Source: an uncultured Roseiflexaceae bacterium (GTDB taxonomy: Bacteria; Chloroflexota; Chloroflexia; Chloroflexales; Roseiflexaceae). Taken from it: 8,095 nucleotides of DNA. Shown piece after piece: positions 4,377 through 8,095 of this stretch; position 1 is the stretch's first letter, and the number at the start of each line of letters is the position of its first letter. The DNA is taken from assembly GCA_903932805.1 (NCBI GenBank), contig CAIZHO010000576.1, forward strand, positions 1 through 8,095. The letters are read 5' to 3'. A model generated the notes under the pieces. The model was not told the origin of the DNA, did not search any database, and saw nothing but the letters and a program-made list of their open reading frames with translations. Both the position numbers and the translations under genes were made by a program.

Positions 4377-7300
4377 TCATTTCAGATGCGGGGCAACGGC
4401 GATGAGTTCGTCGAGGCGCAACGACAACACGCGTGACGCGCTGTCATCACCCATCGACACACCATAGATAGAATCAGCAATTTCGATGGTGCCACGATTG
4501 TGTGTCACCACCACAAACTGCGAGGTCGAGCGCAAGTCATCCAAGGCAGCCCTGAAGCGCGCCACATTGGCCTCGTCGAGGGCGGCGTCGACTTCGTCGA
4601 GCACACAGAACGGCGTCGGTTTGACCTTGAGGATGGCAAACAGCAGCGCCGCCGCCGTCAACGAGCGTTCGCCGCCCGACAACAGCGACAGATTCTGCTG
4701 GCGTTTGCCCGGCGGACGGGCGTTGATCTCGATCCCGATGTCGTCGAGGGCGCCGCCGTCGCCTGTTTTGGTCAGTTCAAGGCTGGCACTGCCGCCGCCA
4801 AACATAATCTGGAAGGTGAGTGCAAACTCACGGGCGACGGCGCCGAACGTCTGCTCGAAGTTGGCGCGCATCGTCGCGTCGAGCTCTTTGATAAGCTCGC
4901 CGAGGCTCTGCGCCGCAGCCTTCAAATCTGCGACCTGTGTATTCATAAAGGTGTACCGCTCGTTGGCCTCGTCGTATTCTTCGAGGGCCAGCGGATTGAC
5001 CGGTCCGAGCCGCTGCAACTGGTTGCGGTAGGTGGTCAGTTGCTGATTGAGTGTCGTTTCGTCGCCTTCGATGGGTTCGGCAGTATGACTGAGCACGCCG
5101 AGGTCATACCCCTCGCTGGTCGCGCGGTCGTGCAGTACCGAAATACGGTCGTTGGCGCGCTCGAGGGTCAGCACCGCCCGACTGGCGTCGGCTTCGGCCG
5201 CCCGTAGCGCCGTCATCAGCTGTTGCTCAGCGGCTTCTTGCTCGGGCAACAACGCTTCGGCTTCTTTGAGTTGGACCTCGAGCGGGGCAATACGGGTCTG
5301 GATGGCAGCGATTTCGGCCTGCACATCGACCAGCTCGCGCTCGTAGCCCTCGGTCTCACGCGTGATTTTGGTCGCTTCGTTGGCCAACTCGTCGGTGCGT
5401 GCCTGCCGCTGACTCATCGTGTGCAACAGCGCCGCGCGCCGTTGTTCGGCGGCCTGGATGGTCGCCATCGTGGCCCGCAACTGCCCTTCGGCTTCGGTCA
5501 GCAGTTGTTGGGCGGCGGCGCGCTGATCGTCTTCGGCGTAGCTCTGTTCGATGAGCGCTTGTTCGTCGCGGTAGGCTGCGTCGAGCGCGGTGCGTTGGAC
5601 CTGCTGCTGGGCCGACAAATCGAGTAGTTCTTGGCTGAGCTGCGCAATCTGGGCGCTCGAGTCGGCCTGGCGTTGGCCCGCCTGAGACGCCTGCTGGCTG
5701 ACCAATGCGACGTCGGCCTCGGCCTTGTTGTAGGCACGCAACGCCAATTCACGGGCTTGGCTAGCATCCTGGACTGCAGTCTGGTCATCCTGGCGCGCCA
5801 GCTCGTGCTGCTGCAGGCGTTGTTCGAGCTGCTGAATGGTCGTGCCTGCGCGGCTGACTACCGCGGTGAGTCGGTCGACCTCGGCTTTGGCCTTGTCGAC
5901 CTCGATGGGTAACTCGCGCAGGTTGCGTTCGCGCTGCAGGGTACCGCCGTCACGGACCTGCGCGCCGCCCGTCAACGAGCCGCCGCTACTGACCTGCTCG
6001 CCGCCGGTGGTGACAATCTGCCAGCCGCCGCTGATACGTTTGATTTCGCTCCGGGCCACATCCAAACTGTCGACAATGAGTGTGCGACCCAACAGATAGT
6101 CCAAAATGATGCGGTATTTGGGGGGGATATCGACCAGCTGCGCCGCGACCCCCAGCACACCGGCGGCGTTCGAGGGCGAGCGCGTATCACCGCCTTGGCG
6201 GATGGTATCGAGTGGGAGGAACGTGGCACGCCCCTGATTGTTCTTTTTGAGGGCCGCAATCGCCGCCTCGGCGTCGTCCCAGCGGTCGGTCACGATGTGT
6301 TGCAGGCGTGCGCCCAGGGCCGTCTCGATGGCCAGCTCGAGGTGTTGTGGTGCAGTAACGAGCGACGACACCAGCGCGAATTCGCGATTCGTCCGCTCGG
6401 CGTATTCCATCGCGGCTTTGACACCCTGGGCCACACCGCCGTGGCTGCGCACAATCTGGAGCAGTGCCTGATAGCGCGAGTCGACCTGGTTATGGGTGCG
6501 TCGCGCCGCCGTCAGCGCCTCTTCGCTATTGGCCCGTTCGGCACGTTGTGCGTCGATTTCGGTGCGCAAGGCCGTGATGGTCTGCTCGCGTTCGGCGGCA
6601 CGGGTCTGCGCCGTTGTATAGGTCAGGGTGGTTTGTTCCACCAGCGCCTGTTGGGCACGCAGGGCTTGCTGGGCTTGGTCGACCAGCACCGATTCGTTTT
6701 GTTGCGACGAATCGAGCTGCGCCAGCAACTCCTGCAGGCGCTCGAGTTGGCGTTGGCGCTCACGGATTGCCCCAGCAGTGGCAGCTTCGGCACGTTGGGC
6801 AGCATCGACGGTCGTCCGCAGTGCACGGCGCCGTTCGTTATAACTCACACGGCCCCGATCGAGCTCATCAATCGTGGCCTGATGCGCGGCCCGGGCATCG
6901 GTCTGCTGGCCGACGACGATGTGCAGGGCGGCGACTTCGGCTTCGACGGCGGCCTGCTGCGATTCGGCATCGCGTACCGTCTGGGCGTATTCGACGCTCC
7001 GCTGCTGGACCGCTTTGACACGCTCGGCAGCTACCGCAATCGACCGTTGCAACCCCTCGGCGCGGGTATGCAGCCGACTCCCTTCGCCATAGATCGCACC
7101 CATCTGCTCGCGCAGTTCGCGGATCTGCTGGCGGGCTGCGCCAATACGCTCGTTGAGCGCATCGCGTTGGGCCTGCACATCAGCAAGTGTCTGCTGGGCG
7201 ATTGCTGCATCCTGGGTAGCGCTCCCCAACGACGTATTGGCGATGACATCCTGGATGCGTAGGAGCTTGATTTGCGTGCTGTCCAGCTCGTGTTTGATGT

Positions 7301-7940
7301 CGCGGTACTGTTTGGCTGCGCTGGCTTGGCGCTTCAGGCTGCGGATCCGCGGCTCGAGCTCGACCAATACATCTTCGCAACGGCGCACGTTGGTGTCGGT
7401 CTCGCGCATGCGCTTCATCGCATCGTTGCGGCGTTGTTCGTGGACCGATATGTCGGCAGCGTCTTCGAACAGGCGGCGCCGTTCTTCGGGGCGCAGGTCG
7501 AGCACATTGTCGACCAACCCCTGATTGATGATGGTATACGAGCCGCCCAGGCTGGCAGTCGCCTCTTGCAGGTCACGCAGACGTACTTTGGCGCGATTGA
7601 TGAAGTACTCGTGATCGCCCGAACGGGTAATCCGGCGCGTAATCGTCACGGTGTCGAAGGCCACGGGCAAGGTGCGGTCGCTGTTGTCGATCGTGAGCGA
7701 AACTTCGGCAAAACCCGATGCAGCCCGCTTGGCACCACCACCAAAAATCAAATCTTCGCTTTTGCGGCTCCGCAACATCGCCTGCGACTGTTCGCCCAAC
7801 ACCCACCGGATGGCGTCGACAACGTTGCTCTTGCCGCTCCCGTTTGGGCCGACAATCGCCGATACCCCCGGCCGGAACTCAAAGGCAGTCCGCGAGGCAA
7901 ATGTCTTGAACCCATGTATTTCGAGTCGCTTGAGATACAA
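4377..7940 (-). CDS. smc: Chromosome partition/condensation protein SMC
   Basis: SMC is the ATPase of bacterial condensin. It dimerises through its hinge, works with ScpA and ScpB, and compacts and segregates the chromosome. With a TTG start at 7940 the product has 1187 residues, normal for the family. Domains in order: N-terminal ATPase half with MYLKRLEIHGFKTFA and Walker A GPNGSGKSN (31-39); a Gln/Ala/Arg-rich coiled coil (about 155-495); hinge (about 500-660) ending in the glycine-rich VSSGGSLTGG; returning coiled coil to about 960; GPVNPLALEEY (979-989); ABC signature LSGGE (1087-1091); Walker B CVLDEVDAALDE with Asp1115 and Glu1116; and VVTHNR. The TTG has GGAG 8 nt upstream and gives the family N-terminus. 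The ATG at 7973 lacks a Shine-Dalgarno sequence and abuts the -10 box. No scp genes are in view. It heads the four-gene block. Confidence 0.97.
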   Translation of the reverse strand: MYLKRLEIHGFKTFASRTAFEFRPGVSAIVGPNGSGKSNVVDAIRWVLGEQSQAMLRSRKSEDLIFGGGAKRAASGFAEVSLTIDNSDRTLPVAFDTVTITRRITRSGDHEYFINRAKVRLRDLQEATASLGGSYTIINQGLVDNVLDLRPEERRRLFEDAADISVHEQRRNDAMKRMRETDTNVRRCEDVLVELEPRIRSLKRQASAAKQYRDIKHELDSTQIKLLRIQDVIANTSLGSATQDAAIAQQTLADVQAQRDALNERIGAARQQIRELREQMGAIYGEGSRLHTRAEGLQRSIAVAAERVKAVQQRSVEYAQTVRDAESQQAAVEAEVAALHIVVGQQTDARAAHQATIDELDRGRVSYNERRRALRTTVDAAQRAEAATAGAIRERQRQLERLQELLAQLDSSQQNESVLVDQAQQALRAQQALVEQTTLTYTTAQTRAAEREQTITALRTEIDAQRAERANSEEALTAARRTHNQVDSRYQALLQIVRSHGGVAQGVKAAMEYAERTNREFALVSSLVTAPQHLELAIETALGARLQHIVTDRWDDAEAAIAALKKNNQGRATFLPLDTIRQGGDTRSPSNAAGVLGVAAQLVDIPPKYRIILDYLLGRTLIVDSLDVARSEIKRISGGWQIVTTGGEQVSSGGSLTGGAQVRDGGTLQRERNLRELPIEVDKAKAEVDRLTAVVSRAGTTIQQLEQRLQQHELARQDDQTAVQDASQARELALRAYNKAEADVALVSQQASQAGQRQADSSAQIAQLSQELLDLSAQQQVQRTALDAAYRDEQALIEQSYAEDDQRAAAQQLLTEAEGQLRATMATIQAAEQRRAALLHTMSQRQARTDELANEATKITRETEGYERELVDVQAEIAAIQTRIAPLEVQLKEAEALLPEQEAAEQQLMTALRAAEADASRAVLTLERANDRISVLHDRATSEGYDLGVLSHTAEPIEGDETTLNQQLTTYRNQLQRLGPVNPLALEEYDEANERYTFMNTQVADLKAAAQSLGELIKELDATMRANFEQTFGAVAREFALTFQIMFGGGSASLELTKTGDGGALDDIGIEINARPPGKRQQNLSLLSGGERSLTAAALLFAILKVKPTPFCVLDEVDAALDEANVARFRAALDDLRSTSQFVVVTHNRGTIEIADSIYGVSMGDDSASRVLSLRLDELIAVAPHLK

Positions 7941-7954
7941 TCCAACCGCTCCGT

Positions 7955-7982
7955 CTGTCACACACGTGCACATCAGTATAAC
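7955..7982 (+). promoter_or_regulatory. Candidate rightward promoter for the divergent gene
   Basis: CTGTCA (7955-7960) and TATAAC (7977-7982) are 16 bp apart on the plus strand, matching consensus at four and five of six bases. Transcription would start near 7989, so the 5' leader would contain the whole heptamer array. The -10 shares its TATA core with the leftward smc -10 box at 7975-7980. It is supported by sequence pattern only. Confidence 0.3.
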
Positions 7983-7983
7983 A
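7975..7983 (-). promoter_or_regulatory. Extended -10 promoter of smc
   Basis: The minus strand reads TGTTATACT, a TGn motif directly joined to TATACT (five of six consensus bases). The -35 region has no clear TTGACA, as is common for extended -10 promoters. Transcription would start near 7968, which lies inside or past the ATG at 7973 and supports the TTG at 7940 as the smc start. Confidence 0.45.
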
Positions 7984-7990
7984 GGAGGAG

Positions 7991-8053
7991 TTATCAGTTA
8001 TCAGTGAGTAGTTAGTAGTTAGTAGTTAGTAGTTAGTAGTTAGTAGTTAGTAG
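7991..8053 (+). repeat. Tandem heptamer array, nine units
   Basis: Nine contiguous 7-base units fill this stretch without gaps: two ttatcag, one tgagtag and six perfect ttagtag. The variant units are all on the smc side. The same unit occurs in reverse orientation at 2345-2379, and 8016-8056 is an exact reverse complement of 2342-2382. The array occupies most of the space between the smc promoter and the presumed start of the rightward gene. Confidence 0.95.
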
Positions 8054-8062
8054 TTTGCACAT

Positions 8063-8068
8063 GGAGGT
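8063..8068 (+). promoter_or_regulatory. Ribosome binding site of the putative rightward gene
   Basis: GGAGGT is a near-perfect Shine-Dalgarno sequence 10 nt before the ATG at 8079. It follows the heptamer array by 9 bp. An ATG at 8071 lies too close and runs into a stop after three codons; its TGA overlaps the ATG at 8079. Confidence 0.45.
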
Positions 8069-8078
8069 CTATGCGCGA

Positions 8079-8095
8079 ATGAATATTTATGTCGC
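8079..8095 (+). CDS. Start of a possible rightward gene (five codons visible)
   Basis: ATG AAT ATT TAT GTC (MNIYV) runs off the window edge. It is proposed only because a strong GGAGGT lies 10 nt upstream and the arrangement with smc would be divergent. The frame is also open back to an ATG at 8061 (MEVYARMNIYV), which would place the Shine-Dalgarno sequence inside the gene. No product can be named from so few residues. Confidence 0.35.

Noticed and set aside
4500..5207. Plus-strand open frame of 235 codons opposite the smc C-terminal half
   Set aside because: It lies antisense to the ABC signature and Walker B region; it is a shadow of a well-supported gene.
6195..7262. Long plus-strand open frame of 355 codons inside smc
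   Set aside because: It is antisense to the conserved smc coiled-coil and hinge coding sequence. High GC and biased codon use produce long shadow frames, and its translation shows no family features.
7991..8053. CRISPR array
   Set aside because: The 7-base units are directly tandem, with no unique spacers and no cas genes nearby.

Overview
This is an ordinary-looking bacterial chromosome segment of fairly high GC. Every recognisable complete gene lies on the minus strand. The gene set is a bS21 ribosomal protein, peptide chain release factor 1 and a canonical single-chain bacterial SMC, so the source is a bacterium, and bS21 argues against Actinobacteria. Together with the TTAGTAG-type heptamer arrays, the overall style resembles Chloroflexota (Chloroflexia). 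That placement is an impression, roughly 50% confidence, and not a sequence match.

Layout, in minus-strand transcription order (right to left). At the right edge (about 7941-8095) is an apparent divergent promoter region: the smc promoter faces left and a possible gene start faces right, with a nine-unit heptamer array between them. Next comes a four-gene block: smc (7940-4377); a HAD-superfamily phosphatase or phosphomutase (4347-3688), whose frame opens with an ATGA overlap on the smc stop; a PHP-domain phosphoesterase (3657-2827); and a stand-alone tRNA-binding OB-fold protein resembling the C-terminal domain of methionyl-tRNA synthetase (2746-2393). A non-coding interval of about 430 bp (1963-2392) follows. 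It holds a large imperfect inverted repeat built from degenerate heptamers, and then the rpsU promoter and leader. Beyond it are rpsU (1962-1768) and prfA (1618-530). A terminator-like nested hairpin (468-510) and a TATAAT box precede the last, unrecognised gene (398 to beyond position 1).

Functionally, the left half is translation: bS21 in initiation and RF1 in termination, probably co-expressed. The right half begins with chromosome organisation (SMC; its partners ScpA and ScpB are not in the window) and continues with two small hydrolase-type enzymes of unknown substrate and a tRNA-binding protein. No shared pathway is evident for these four.

The most interesting structure is the repeat system. 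TTAGTAG arrays lie on both sides of the four-gene block in opposite orientation and share a 41-bp exact inverted match. One array forms an arm of a 270-280 bp hairpin-like element. The other sits directly between the smc promoter and the start of the putative divergent gene. I found no CRISPR array, tRNA, rRNA, transposase or defence gene.
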